In this document: positions 7,620-16,128 of the stretch, piece by piece
Layout of the letters: each line of letters opens with the position of its first letter
Numbering within the stretch: position 1 is the stretch's first letter
DNA from: an uncultured Moraxella sp.
GTDB taxonomy: Bacteria > Pseudomonadota > Gammaproteobacteria > Pseudomonadales > Moraxellaceae
NCBI GenBank assembly: GCA_937889485.1
Contig: CALAPG010000109.1
Span: 1 to 22,844, forward strand
Length of the DNA stretch: 22,844 nt
Direction: 5' to 3'
Program-made: the position numbers and the translations under genes
Notes under the pieces: generated by a model
Told to the model about the DNA's origin: nothing
Databases searched by the model: none
Seen by the model: only the letters and a program-made list of their open reading frames with translations

Positions 7620-8912
7620 ATGATGCCCACACAACCGTCTATGCGAGTTCAGCGATCGTGGCTTGGTCGCTTTTGGCGTGCATTTGGGTACAGTGCGCGC
7701 CGTGAGGGGCAGTTTTTGGTGCAGCATCGCTGGGACTTTGCCATGTTATTTTGGATGCCGATTGTGCTGATGTTTTTGGTGTGGTGGGTCTTTAGTAAAG
7801 GCATGGCGGTGGATATTCCGATTGCGGTGGTTGATCATGACCAGTCCGCCCAGTCTGCTGCGCTGATGCGCTACATTGATGCTACCCCTGAGGTGACCAT
7901 TGTGTCACAGCTCTATGACCCGCAAGCGGTGAAGTATGCGATTGAAACTACGCAAGTTTATGCCGTGGTCGAAATACCCGCCAATTTTTCCAAAAATTTA
8001 TTGGCAGCTGAGCCCACGCGGGTGCTGCTCAATGTCAATGCCCAGTTTGGTAGCCATTCAGGGATGATACAAAAAAGCGTCCAAACGGCAGTTACCACAT
8101 TTTCGGCAGGGGCAGAAATACAGCGGCGCGTGGCAAAAAGTGAGGATATCAGCTTGGTAAAAAGCCGCTATGCGCCTATTCAGTCGCAAAGTGTAGCACT
8201 CTTTAACACCGCTAACAATTATCAGCAATTTTTGGCAGTTACGGTAGTACCTGCCTTATTTCATATTTTGTCCATGGTAATTGGGGCGTCAGCCGTGGGG
8301 CGTGAGCTGCGTGACAAGACGCTGGGTGATTGGTACCATTCATTGGGCGATAAGCGGTTTGCTCAACCGTCTAAGCTATCCCCAACCACCGTAAGCCAAG
8401 GTGTGACTCATCCCAAGTTGTCGCTGGTGATTGCAGGGCTCAATGGCAAGCTGATTTGGGCGATGGTGGCTTATACGCTTTGGGCGGCGGTTGCGTTGAC
8501 GTTGATGATGCAGATTTTCCCCATTCGCTTGGCATCGGTGGCTATTACTTATGTAATTTTTTTGTTATTTATGATGGTGTCGTTTTGGATGGGGGTGATT
8601 GTGACGGTGGGGACATTTTCTTATCGTCAGGGGTTGTCTTTTACAGGCTTTATCTCAGCGCCATCGTTTGCTTTTTCTGGGGTGACTTTCCCGCTGCTGG
8701 CGATGAGCCCCGCCGCCCAATATTGGGCAAATGCGCTACCGCTTACCCATTATTTAAAGGTGCAAACCACCCAGCTACAAATGGCAGCACCGCCTAGTAT
8801 GGCACAAGCAAGCTTGTTTGGGTTTTTGCTCACAGTGGCGCTGACGTTGTTATTGTCTGCCCTGCTCACCCAAAAAGCGCTACGTACACCACAAAAATGG
8901 GGGCAACGCTAA
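7620..8912 (+). CDS. ABC-2 type transport permease, first of two
   Basis: This is an inner-membrane permease of the ABC-2 (YhhJ/YbhR-like) group. One N-terminal membrane segment (about 40-58, AMLFWMPIVLMFLVWWVF) is followed by a large periplasmic loop (about 60-210) beginning DIPIAVVDHDQSAQSAALMR, a hallmark of this subfamily. About five further membrane segments follow between about 215 and 420. The segment SAVGRELRDKTLGDWYHSL corresponds to the cytosolic coupling element, and SGVTFPLLAMSPAAQYWANA to the conserved segment before the last helices. Two ATGs stand in tandem at 7620 and 7623; either could be used. No ATP-binding domain is fused to it. It overlaps the next permease gene at TAATG, consistent with a heteromeric permease pair. 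Confidence 0.88.
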   Translation: MMPTQPSMRVQRSWLGRFWRAFGYSARREGQFLVQHRWDFAMLFWMPIVLMFLVWWVFSKGMAVDIPIAVVDHDQSAQSAALMRYIDATPEVTIVSQLYDPQAVKYAIETTQVYAVVEIPANFSKNLLAAEPTRVLLNVNAQFGSHSGMIQKSVQTAVTTFSAGAEIQRRVAKSEDISLVKSRYAPIQSQSVALFNTANNYQQFLAVTVVPALFHILSMVIGASAVGRELRDKTLGDWYHSLGDKRFAQPSKLSPTTVSQGVTHPKLSLVIAGLNGKLIWAMVAYTLWAAVALTLMMQIFPIRLASVAITYVIFLLFMMVSFWMGVIVTVGTFSYRQGLSFTGFISAPSFAFSGVTFPLLAMSPAAQYWANALPLTHYLKVQTTQLQMAAPPSMAQASLFGFLLTVALTLLLSALLTQKALRTPQKWGQR

Positions 8913-10087
8913 TGGCAACTGAGCAAGCTGGTAATGTGTGGCAACGAAGCTTTTTTGGGCAAATTTTGCATGTTTGGCGCAGCGTATTTCAAGACAAGGG
9001 TGTGTTCACTATGTTGTTGGTGGCGCCTGTGTTGTACGGTTTTTTTTATCCTTGGCCGTACCAAAATGAGGTGGTGCGTCATGTGCCAGTGGCGATTGTG
9101 GATTATGATCATTCAAGCCTGTCTGCCACCATTGTGCGCTATGCTGAGTCTAGTCCCCGCCTGCAAAGCCACGTGGTCAATGATGAAAACAGCGCCAAAC
9201 AGCTGATGTGGCAAGGCAAAATTGCGGGTTATTTGGTGATTCCCTCTGGGCTGTATCAGCAGGTGCTCAACGGGCAAACTGCCAAAGTGAGTATTTTGGC
9301 AAATGGTAATTATTTTTTACTCAATAAACAGGTGCAGACGGGGTTTTTGGAGGTGATTGGTACGGTATCTGCGGGTGCCAAAATCCAAAGAAATATAGCA
9401 CAGGGTCAAGATGTAACAATGGCGCGTGGCAGTGTGGCGGCGGTCAATTTGACGATTAATCCACTGTATAACCCTACGGAGGGCTATGGCAGTTATATTG
9501 TGCCTGCGGTGTCTATTTTGATTTTACAACAAATGTTTTTGATGGGTACCGCGATGTTGGTTGGCACTTGGGCAGAACAAGATCGGCATCGGGCTAGTAT
9601 GAAAACGTGGCTGGCGCGTATTGTTGGTTTGTCATGTTTTGGCATGGTGATGGGCTGTTTTTATTATGGTTGGGTATTTTCGATGAATGACTATACCCGT
9701 AACCAAAATTTGATGGGTTCTTTGGTGTTGTTGGCGCTATTTTTTCCTGCCACCATTGCCATGGGATGTGTGTTGGGCGTATGGTTTGGTGCGCGAGAAC
9801 GCGCCATGCAAATCTTGGTAGCAGTCTCAATGCCGATGCTGTTTGTGTCGGGTATTTCTTGGCCCTACCAAATGCTGCCCACCTTGCTGCAGTGGCTGCG
9901 CTGGGCGATTCCTAGCACGGCTGGGATGAATGCCTCGGTGATGCTCAACCAAATGGGTGTGCCGTTGTCTTATGTCAAATTTGAACTGCTGGTGTTGGTG
10001 CTTATCTTACTGGTATGTGTGGGGCTGTTGTGGCTATTGGCGAGTAAAGATAGTGAGTGGCTCACAAAACCAGTCACACAGGGCTAA
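8912..10087 (+). CDS. ABC-2 type transport permease, second of two
   Basis: This is a paralogue-like partner of the preceding permease with the same plan: N-terminal membrane segment (MLLVAPVLYGFFYPW), a periplasmic loop starting HVPVAIVDYDHSSLSATIVR, and about five C-terminal membrane segments including LMGSLVLLALFFPATIAMGC and LLVLVLILLVCVGLLWLLA. The element VGTWAEQDRHRASMKTWL matches the cytosolic coupling segment position. The frame is open from 8897, but I choose the ATG at 8912, which overlaps the upstream stop as TAATG and has GGGGG about ten bases upstream; this gives 391 residues. The two proteins probably form a heterodimer. No gene follows in the operon, and neither member of the pair has a Walker motif. 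Confidence 0.88.
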   Translation: MATEQAGNVWQRSFFGQILHVWRSVFQDKGVFTMLLVAPVLYGFFYPWPYQNEVVRHVPVAIVDYDHSSLSATIVRYAESSPRLQSHVVNDENSAKQLMWQGKIAGYLVIPSGLYQQVLNGQTAKVSILANGNYFLLNKQVQTGFLEVIGTVSAGAKIQRNIAQGQDVTMARGSVAAVNLTINPLYNPTEGYGSYIVPAVSILILQQMFLMGTAMLVGTWAEQDRHRASMKTWLARIVGLSCFGMVMGCFYYGWVFSMNDYTRNQNLMGSLVLLALFFPATIAMGCVLGVWFGARERAMQILVAVSMPMLFVSGISWPYQMLPTLLQWLRWAIPSTAGMNASVMLNQMGVPLSYVKFELLVLVLILLVCVGLLWLLASKDSEWLTKPVTQG

Positions 10088-10224
10088 CAGCGCGCTAATG
10101 GTTATTAAAAAAATAGGCAGCTGTCATATCATCAGCTGGTGTCATGCGGTATAGTTACTGATAGCAACCTATCTGTGTGATGATGATGGACAGGTTTTCA
10201 CAACAACCATAAGGATATGACCCC

Positions 10225-11664
10225 TTGATTAGCATTTTTGACTTATTTAAAATCGGTATCGGGCCGTCAAGCTCACATACCGTAGGCCCGATGAAGGCAG
10301 CTTATCAATTTGTAAAAACATTGCAGCAGCGCCAGCTACTCACCGCGGTGGATGGCGTTAAGGTGGTATTATATGGCTCGCTAGGTGCCACAGGCAAAGG
10401 ACATGCCAGTGATATTGCGGTGATGCTAGGTTTGATGGGTGAGCAGCCCCATACCACTGACGTCAACACTATCCAAGCAAAAATTGGGCGTGTCTATGAC
10501 CAACAAACAATTTGCCTCAATCAGCAGCATATCATCAAGTTTGACCCAAACACCGATTTACTGTTAAATGGTTTGGTGGCGTTGCCGCATCACCCCAATG
10601 CCTTGACCATCACTGCGTATTGCCAAAATAACCTTGTGTATGAAGACACCTATTATTCCATTGGTGGTGGATTTGTGCAGACACAAGCAGAAGCCACTGC
10701 CAATGAGCCTGTGATTGAAAACCTCAAAAAACCTGTCCCTTATCCGTTTAACAATGCCCAAACGCTACTAAATATTTGCCAAACCCACACGCTCTCTATC
10801 GCACAGGTGGTACGCGCCAATGAATTGACAAACCTAAGCGAGGCTGAGCTTGAGCAAGGGCTCGATGCCATTTGGCAAGTGATGCAAGATTGTGTCAATG
10901 ATGGCTGCCATCATGACGGTATATTACCAGGTGGGCTCAACGTGCAGCGCCGTGCCAAGGCAATCTATCAACAGCTTTCTGCCACCGACAGCCGCAAAGC
11001 CTTCAATGATGCGTTGGCGGTGATGGATTGGGTCAATCTATATGCACTGGCGGTCAACGAAGAAAATGCCAGTGGTGGGCGAGTGGTGACGGCGCCTACC
11101 AACGGTGCAGCAGGGGTAATTCCTGCGGTGCTGCACTATTACCGCGACTTTTGTCCCAGCTGCACCAAGCTAGGTGTCCACAACTTTTTGCTGACCGCAG
11201 CGGCGATTGGTATCATTATCAAAGAAAATGCCAGCATCTCAGGGGCGGAAGTAGGCTGCCAAGGCGAGGTGGGGTCGGCTTGTGCGATGGCAGCGGCTGG
11301 GCTGACTGATGTGCTAGGGGGTACGCCCTCACAATGTGCCAATGCCGCTGAAATTGGCATTGAGCATCACTTAGGGATGACCTGTGACCCCATTGCAGGG
11401 TTGGTGCAAGTGCCTTGTATTGAGCGCAATGCCATGGCGGCAGTCAAAGCCATTAACGCCTCACGCCTTGCCCTCAAAGGCAATGGACAACATGTGGTGT
11501 CTTTGGACAAAGCCATCAAAACCATGAAAGAGACAGGCATGGATATGATGTCAAAATATAAAGAAACCGCATTAGGCGGACTTGCCACCAATGTGCTGGA
11601 TCAAGAGCAGCCGCCACACCTTATTCCAACACTGGATGTTACGGTCAATTATAGCCAGTGCTAA
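10225..11664 (+). CDS. sdaA: L-serine ammonia-lyase, single-chain iron-sulfur type
   Basis: This enzyme deaminates L-serine to pyruvate and ammonia using a [4Fe-4S] cluster. The start is TTG, supported by AAGGA nine bases upstream and by the family N-terminus [23 protein letters not shown]. The N-terminal domain is followed by the catalytic domain with [16 protein letters not shown] (about 288-303). Cluster cysteines are Cys345 (GCQGEVG), Cys387 (TCDPIAG) and Cys398 (VPCIERN), spaced 42 and 11 apart as in characterised bacterial enzymes. The last residue (479) is Cys, fitting the known tail arrangement in which the C-terminal cysteine occupies the free iron site until substrate displaces it. 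The gene stands alone between the export operon and a terminator. A CAGCTG hairpin (10118-10138) lies in the upstream gap but has no T-tract. Confidence 0.96.
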   Translation: MISIFDLFKIGIGPSSSHTVGPMKAAYQFVKTLQQRQLLTAVDGVKVVLYGSLGATGKGHASDIAVMLGLMGEQPHTTDVNTIQAKIGRVYDQQTICLNQQHIIKFDPNTDLLLNGLVALPHHPNALTITAYCQNNLVYEDTYYSIGGGFVQTQAEATANEPVIENLKKPVPYPFNNAQTLLNICQTHTLSIAQVVRANELTNLSEAELEQGLDAIWQVMQDCVNDGCHHDGILPGGLNVQRRAKAIYQQLSATDSRKAFNDALAVMDWVNLYALAVNEENASGGRVVTAPTNGAAGVIPAVLHYYRDFCPSCTKLGVHNFLLTAAAIGIIIKENASISGAEVGCQGEVGSACAMAAAGLTDVLGGTPSQCANAAEIGIEHHLGMTCDPIAGLVQVPCIERNAMAAVKAINASRLALKGNGQHVVSLDKAIKTMKETGMDMMSKYKETALGGLATNVLDQEQPPHLIPTLDVTVNYSQC

Positions 11665-11671
11665 CCAAACC

Positions 11672-11700
11672 AAAAACCGATGACGCCATCATCGGTTTTT
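11672..11700. terminator. Bidirectional intrinsic terminator between sdaA and ddc
   Basis: A perfect 12-base stem (AAAAACCGATGA with its complement at 11689-11700) encloses the loop CGCCA. A-run and T-run at the two ends give a U-tract on both strands. It follows the sdaA stop by 7 bases and lies 47 bases beyond the convergent ddc stop. Confidence 0.92.
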
Positions 11701-11747
11701 TGATTGCAGTGGGTGACATCTGCAAATAGACGCAGCATTAATCAATA

Positions 11748-13292
11748 TTAATCAATGGCTGGGGTATAAGTCCCTGCAGCAATCGACGCTTTGATGGCAT
11801 CGGCTTGCTCAAGCACTTGCGCCAGTAAGCCTTTGACATCTTCAAGGGTAACAATCGGGCTTAAGGTGGTCATTTTGAGTGACTGTACGTTGTGCTTTGA
11901 GTCAATTACCCGAGTGACGCCGATGTTAGCCTCCCCTTTGGCAAATAGCTCATCTGCCACGTTTTGATTCAAACTATCGATAAGCTGTGCGGGGTAGTCT
12001 TTTGGCACCACCCGAAACAGCACCGAGGCAAACTGCGGCTCTACCAACAGCTCAAGCCCTTCGGTGGCTTTGATATAGTCCGCGACTTGACGGGTCAAAT
12101 CCACGCCGTGGTCAATCATCGAGCCATACAAGTCCTCGCCCAAGGCTTCAATGGTGAGCCAAAGCTTGAGGGCATCAAAGCGGCGCGTGGTTTGTAACGA
12201 TTTAGATACCAGATTTGGCACACCATGCGCCTCATCATACGCTGAGTTGAGATACTCCGCTTCGTAGTGCATAAAGCGATAATTGGCGGCATCTTTGAGC
12301 AAAAACGCACCGCATGAGATACTTTGAAAATAATGCTTGTGAAAGTCCAAGGTAATCGAGTCCGCTTGCTCAATGCCGCTTAGTTTATCGCGGTATTGAT
12401 TGGATAAAATCAGCGCGCCGCCCCATGCCGCATCGATGTGTAGCCATGCGCCGTAGTCGTCGGTGATTTTGCGAATCTCTAAAATGGGGTCGATTGCCCC
12501 TGCATCGGTGGTGCCTGCGGTGGCGACCACACACGCGACAATTTTGCCATCGGCTTTGAGCTGTGCCATGATTTTTTGTAACGCGTCCACATCCATTTGG
12601 GCATTGTCATTGACAGGCACAGTGACGACCGACTGAAACCCCATGCCCATCATTGCCATATTTTTTTGCACGCTAAAGTGGGCGTTTTCTGAGCACAGCA
12701 CTTTGATTTTTTGCATGGCGTCGCTTGGGATACCATCATGCTGTACCGACCATTCTGAGCCGTCTGCGTTTTTGTAATGTTTGGCAATGCACCAATCACG
12801 CGCCAGTAGCACGCCCATCAGGTTGGACTGGGTACCGCCTGAGGTAAACACCCCTGCCTGTCCGCTACCAAACCCGACTTTTTGGCGTAGCCAGTCAATC
12901 AGCTGTACTTCCATCAGTGACCCTGCAGGGCTTTGGTCCCATGAGTCCATCGATTGGTTGGTGGCGTTGATGAACACTTCTGCAATTTGGCTAGTGACCA
13001 TGGTGGGGCAGTGTAGATGAGCAAGCGAGTGCGGATGATGCACCTTTAGGCTTTTATTCAAAAATAGCTCAACTGCGCGTTTGAGCGCCGCCTCTAAGCC
13101 CAAGCCTTGTTTGCTTGGGGCAAAGCTGATGGCAGCGCGCAGCTGTTTGATACTGCCACCTGTGTACATTTTGTCGTTTTGTAGCCAGTCGCTGACGGCT
13201 TGCACGGCGGTGTTCATGTTTTTTTGGTAATCGGCAATCGACTGGCTGTCATTGCAAAATAACGCTTGGCGATGCTGCTCAATGTTTGACAT
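11748..13292 (-). CDS. ddc: L-2,4-diaminobutyrate decarboxylase
   Basis: This is a PLP-dependent group II decarboxylase that converts L-2,4-diaminobutyrate to 1,3-diaminopropane in the cytosol. Visible PLP-site residues are His205 ([10 protein letters not shown]), Asp287 ([10 protein letters not shown]) and the Schiff-base Lys319 in [12 protein letters not shown]. The glycine-rich [10 protein letters not shown] at 151-160 is also typical. At 514 residues it matches the Acinetobacter Ddc (about 510). The start has AAAGGA upstream. It lies downstream of dat in the same direction, but a transposase unit of about 600 bases separates them. 1,3-diaminopropane is a known major polyamine of Acinetobacter and also a siderophore precursor in some bacteria; no siderophore gene is in this window. 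Confidence 0.94.
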   Translation of the reverse strand: MSNIEQHRQALFCNDSQSIADYQKNMNTAVQAVSDWLQNDKMYTGGSIKQLRAAISFAPSKQGLGLEAALKRAVELFLNKSLKVHHPHSLAHLHCPTMVTSQIAEVFINATNQSMDSWDQSPAGSLMEVQLIDWLRQKVGFGSGQAGVFTSGGTQSNLMGVLLARDWCIAKHYKNADGSEWSVQHDGIPSDAMQKIKVLCSENAHFSVQKNMAMMGMGFQSVVTVPVNDNAQMDVDALQKIMAQLKADGKIVACVVATAGTTDAGAIDPILEIRKITDDYGAWLHIDAAWGGALILSNQYRDKLSGIEQADSITLDFHKHYFQSISCGAFLLKDAANYRFMHYEAEYLNSAYDEAHGVPNLVSKSLQTTRRFDALKLWLTIEALGEDLYGSMIDHGVDLTRQVADYIKATEGLELLVEPQFASVLFRVVPKDYPAQLIDSLNQNVADELFAKGEANIGVTRVIDSKHNVQSLKMTTLSPIVTLEDVKGLLAQVLEQADAIKASIAAGTYTPAID

Positions 13293-13329
13293 GGATTTTC
13301 CTTTAATTTTTTAGTTAATGGTAATAATC

Positions 13330-13356
13330 GTAGGGGCGTATTGCATACGCCCTTTT
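13330..13356. repeat. REP-like palindrome, ddc side of the transposase
   Basis: GGGCGTAT (13334-13341), loop TGC and ATACGCCC (13345-13352) form a perfect eight-base hairpin that extends by G-T and A-T pairs. Its reverse complement matches the copy at 13901-13927 at 26 of 27 positions, counting one length difference. It sits just after the transposase stop and before the ddc start. Confidence 0.88.
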
Positions 13357-13364
13357 AGCGATAG

Positions 13365-13877
13365 TTAACAATTAAAACAATCTTGTTGCCAAGTTAAAGG
13401 GTTATTCATGACGTATTCAACGATTATTTGATACGATCTTTCATCTCTGATGATATGTTCATAATAATTACGTTGCCAAACCGCATGACCAATCTGTTGT
13501 TTTAGTTGACTGGTGACGGCTGATTTATAACCACGAATCATTGCTCCCACTGTTTGGCTTGGCGATCGAAAAGACGCTTTATTGCTATTGATTGAATTTT
13601 GCATATTATTAGTAATATGAATAATACCGTGCATATGATTTGGCATCACCACAAACGCATCAAGTTCAATATTCTGACGTTTATTCGTCGTATTTAGCCA
13701 TTCGTCTTGAGCAATTAAGCCATTAGCATTTAAAATCATGTGTCCGTTTTCAATCTTTCCAAAACATGGCAGTCGCTGAAAACAGCAAATGGTAATGAAA
13801 TAATAACCTACCGATGAATAATCAAATCCTTTTAAACGAATACTTTGACGATGATGAATTAATGGGTTGTATGACAT
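13365..13877 (-). CDS. REP-associated tyrosine transposase (RAYT, Y1_Tnp/IS200-like)
   Basis: This is a single-strand DNA-cutting HUH transposase domesticated for REP palindromes. The HUH motif is visible in VVMPNHMHGIIHIT, and the family ending WQRNYYEHIIRDERSYQIIVEY is followed by MNNPLTW. The N-terminus SYNPLIHHRQSIRLKGFDY also fits the family. I choose the ATG at 13877, where family members begin; an in-frame ATG at 13895 would add six residues. A Tyr in RGYKSAV is a candidate nucleophile. The protein is full length (about 170 residues) and intact. It is flanked on both sides by inverted REP-like palindromes, the expected substrates. It is AT-richer than dat and ddc, in line with mobility. 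Confidence 0.9.
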   Translation of the reverse strand: MSYNPLIHHRQSIRLKGFDYSSVGYYFITICCFQRLPCFGKIENGHMILNANGLIAQDEWLNTTNKRQNIELDAFVVMPNHMHGIIHITNNMQNSINSNKASFRSPSQTVGAMIRGYKSAVTSQLKQQIGHAVWQRNYYEHIIRDERSYQIIVEYVMNNPLTWQQDCFNC

Positions 13878-13900
13878 AAAAATATCCGCAATCATAATTC

Positions 13901-13927
13901 AAAGGGGCGTATGCAATACGCCCCTAC
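13901..13927. repeat. REP-like palindrome, dat side of the transposase
   Basis: GGGGCGTAT (13904-13912), loop GCA and ATACGCCCC (13916-13924) make a perfect nine-base hairpin, extended by one A-T pair at each end. It is in inverted orientation to the copy at 13330-13356, so the pair brackets the transposase gene. Confidence 0.88.
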
Positions 13928-13992
13928 CAAATCAATCATGATGTAAATAGGCACATTTAACACGCCCTTACAATCATAGCAGAAACATTTAA

Positions 13993-15375
13993 TTACCCAC
14001 GCACTTTTTGCACCGCTTCGGCAACTGCCTTTTTAAAGCGTTCTAGCACCGTGTTACATTCTGCCTCAGTGATGATCAGCGGACATAATAAGCGAATCAC
14101 CGTGCCACCACGCCCGCCTTTTTCAAGCAGTAATTTGTTATTAAAACATGCTGTCTGAATTGCCGCTGCCAGTGCTGAATCGGCAGGATAAGCGCCAATA
14201 CGGTCTTTTGGCTGGCGTTCATCGACAATTTCAATGCCAATCATCAAACCGCGACCCCGCACATTGCCGATACAACCAAACTCTTTGGCAAGTTCGTTAA
14301 AAGCGGTTTTTAGCTGTGCGCCACGGGCGTTGACATTATCAAGCAGCCCTTGGTGCTTAATGGCGTTGAGTACAGTGAGCCCTGTCGCCATCGCCATTTG
14401 GTTGCCGCGAAAGGTGCCTGTGTGTCCCGCAGGTTGCCATGCGTCAAATTTTTTGTTGACCGCCAAAACCGCAAGCGGCAAACTACCCCCAATGGCTTTA
14501 CTCATCACCACGATGTCAGGCTCAATCCCCGATTGCTGGAAGGCAAACATATCGCCTGAGCGTCCAATACCTGCTTGCACTTCATCCACAATCAGCACAA
14601 TATCATGCTTGGCAGTGACTTCACGCACTTTTTGCAGCCACTTGATTGGGGCAGATACCACGCCACCTTCGCCTTGAATCGCCTCTAAGATAACCGCCGC
14701 AGGTTTGACCACGCCGCTTTCGACATCTTCAATAAAATTTTCAAAATAGTAGGTGAGCGCGTCAACCCCTGCCTCACCGCCAAGCCCCAAAGGACAGCGA
14801 TATTCATGCGGATAGGGCATAAACTGCACCCCAGGCATCAAGTTTTGTACCGCAACTTTTGCGCCCAAATTACCCGTCATGGCAAGCGAGCCATGGGTCA
14901 TGCCATGATAGCCACCTGAGAAGCAAATCACATTGCCACGACCTGTATAGGTCTTTGCAAGTTTAATTGCCGCCTCGGTACCATCTGCTCCCGTGGGGCC
15001 ACAAAACTGCAGCACATAGCGGTCTTTTGGAAAAAATGATAGCAATTCTTCGGTGAAGGCGTCTTTGAGTGGGGTTGTGATATCCAGGGTATGCAGCGGC
15101 AAGCCACTGGTTAATACCGCTTGGATCGCCGCAATCACTTGCGGGTGGTTGTGCCCCAAAGCAAGGGTACCTGCGCCCGCCAAGCAATCAAGGTATTCAT
15201 TACCTTCAACATCAGTGACAATGCAGCCACTGGCTTTGGCGATGGATAACGGCAGTTTGCGCGGGTAACTACGAACATTAGACTCCATCGTATTTTGACG
15301 ACTCAAGTAATATTCGTTCGTGGCATTAGAAATTGGCTGAACAGGGGTGGAAATGACAGGGGTTTGAACGCTCAT
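13993..15375 (-). CDS. dat: Diaminobutyrate--2-oxoglutarate aminotransferase
   Basis: This is a class III PLP aminotransferase that makes L-2,4-diaminobutyrate from aspartate 4-semialdehyde with glutamate as donor. The PLP site is clear: [16 protein letters not shown] (125-140), [12 protein letters not shown] with Asp264, and the Schiff-base Lys293 in [30 protein letters not shown] follows as in the Dat family. The length is 460 residues, as in Acinetobacter Dat. The first 20 or so residues are a variable extension; the ATG at 15375 is the only well-placed start before family homology begins. Its product is the substrate of Ddc, encoded downstream. The leader is about 180 bases if the -10 box at 15562 is correct. 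Confidence 0.95.
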   Translation of the reverse strand: MSVQTPVISTPVQPISNATNEYYLSRQNTMESNVRSYPRKLPLSIAKASGCIVTDVEGNEYLDCLAGAGTLALGHNHPQVIAAIQAVLTSGLPLHTLDITTPLKDAFTEELLSFFPKDRYVLQFCGPTGADGTEAAIKLAKTYTGRGNVICFSGGYHGMTHGSLAMTGNLGAKVAVQNLMPGVQFMPYPHEYRCPLGLGGEAGVDALTYYFENFIEDVESGVVKPAAVILEAIQGEGGVVSAPIKWLQKVREVTAKHDIVLIVDEVQAGIGRSGDMFAFQQSGIEPDIVVMSKAIGGSLPLAVLAVNKKFDAWQPAGHTGTFRGNQMAMATGLTVLNAIKHQGLLDNVNARGAQLKTAFNELAKEFGCIGNVRGRGLMIGIEIVDERQPKDRIGAYPADSALAAAIQTACFNNKLLLEKGGRGGTVIRLLCPLIITEAECNTVLERFKKAVAEAVQKVRG

Positions 15376-15451
15376 ATCGGATTACCATCTCAGATAAGGG
15401 TTTAAGAAAATTTGCTTGTGGCTATCTTTCTCGAACAGTGTGAATAAAATA

Positions 15452-15532
15452 TCAGCGGTATTGCTGACACCAAAATAAAAACGTTATACCGCCAAACCCC
15501 AAAATGCTGTAAAAAATGCACCCAAGACTCAT
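15452..15532 (-). CDS. Possible 26-residue hydrophobic leader peptide before dat
   Basis: The predicted peptide begins MSLGCIFYSILGFGGITFLF and ends WCQQYR, so it is almost one membrane segment with an aromatic/basic end. AAGG lies about ten bases upstream of its ATG, a little far. Its end overlaps an inverted repeat in the dat leader, the layout expected if translation altered leader folding. No amino-acid run links it to an obvious attenuation signal. It could be chance: the local sequence is T-rich, which favours hydrophobic codons. Confidence 0.2.
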   Translation of the reverse strand: MSLGCIFYSILGFGGITFLFWCQQYR

Positions 15533-15561
15533 TGATATAACGCCTTAAAATTATCGGGGGC

Positions 15562-15570
15562 ATCATACCA
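15562..15570 (-). promoter_or_regulatory. Candidate extended -10 promoter for dat
   Basis: The minus strand reads TGGTATGAT, an extended -10 box one base off TATAAT. There is no clear -35 box. It would give a leader of about 180 bases containing the small hydrophobic ORF and the inverted repeat GCGGTAT/ATACCGC (15455-15461 with 15486-15492). Confidence 0.38.
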
Positions 15571-15691
15571 GTTTTTAAAAAATTTACTACTGATTTTGAG
15601 CGGTTTTTGGCAAATATTTTTAGCGATTGACCAAAGTATAGCAAGGCAAAATTTTAGATTAACATATGCCTAGTCCCTCTAGCACACCACC

Positions 15692-15722
15692 AAAAAAAAC
15701 CCATTGCATAGGGCGCAATGGG
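15692..15722 (-). terminator. Orphan intrinsic terminator, minus strand
   Basis: Read on the minus strand, CCCATTGC, loop GCCCTAT and GCAATGGG form a perfect eight-base stem followed directly by eight T. It can work only leftward. No annotated gene is read into it from the right, since dat starts further left and pgsA points away, so it implies an unrecognised minus-strand transcript. Confidence 0.75.
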
Positions 15723-15920
15723 CTGAGGAAAAACAGAAAACCAAGCAAATCACTGATTGAACTCAATAGGACAGACGTGCAGATGATTTTGGGGGTTAGA
15801 CAATTTTTTAGCCAATCAAAAATTTACATATTTATCATTACATTTGGGCGTGGTTTGGCACACACTATAGCCACGGTAACATAAACCCCATTTTTTTTGA
15901 CAAACAGGTAAAACTAACTC

Positions 15921-15944
15921 ATTCTTATTGTTATTATTATTTTT
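15921..15944. promoter_or_regulatory. Fur-box-like array of AATAAN hexamers
   Basis: On the minus strand four successive hexamers read AATAAT, AATAAC, AATAAG and AATGAG, resembling the repeated NATAAT units of Fur-binding sites. A TTGACC (15950-15945) stands immediately upstream, with a poor -10 (TAAGAA) 17 bases further on. The site lies about 200 bases upstream of the orphan terminator. Simple AT-richness could explain it. Confidence 0.25.
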
Positions 15945-16096
15945 GGTCAAGCGCTATCATAGCAATAAAAAAAAGGTACGTTAGCCACACAATTACACCC
16001 TGTTACTTTTGAAGTGTTTTTTATACAATGACATATTTGGTAAACAATTTTGTCGATTGATTGCACGGTTGTCTGCCATGGTTTGTCATCATTGTG

Positions 16097-16128
16097 CCAC
16101 ATGCGGTTACCACATTGGGCAGCCACAT
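16097..16128. repeat. Three CCACAT hexamers at exact 13-base spacing
   Basis: CCACAT occurs at 16097-16102, 16110-16115 and 16123-16128, each 13 bases from the next. The bases between the hexamers are not conserved. The regular spacing suggests a protein-binding array or the remains of a tandem repeat upstream of pgsA. Confidence 0.5.

Larger units (their letters stand above)
13330..13927. mobile_element. REP-RAYT-REP unit inserted between dat and ddc
   Basis: The unit consists of one transposase gene bounded by two inverted REP hairpins, about 600 bases in all. Without it dat and ddc would be roughly 100 bases apart, as expected for an operon. No target-site duplication was recognised, which fits the known behaviour of HUH elements. 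RAYT units are usually not mobile as whole elements, so calling it an insertion is inference from gene order. Confidence 0.65.

Noticed and set aside
10118-10138. CAGCTG hairpin after the export operon as a terminator
   Set aside because: The stem is six bases with a nine-base loop and no T-tract, and CAGCTG is itself palindromic, so a terminator call is not supported.
13955-13975. Third, degenerate REP half-site (ACACGCCCTTAC) between the transposase and dat
   Set aside because: It shares ACGCCC with the REP copies but has no partner arm, so it may be chance.
15402-15644. 80-codon minus-strand frame upstream of dat
   Set aside because: Its start lies upstream of the likely dat promoter, no ribosome-binding site is seen, and the hydrophobic content follows from T-rich sequence.
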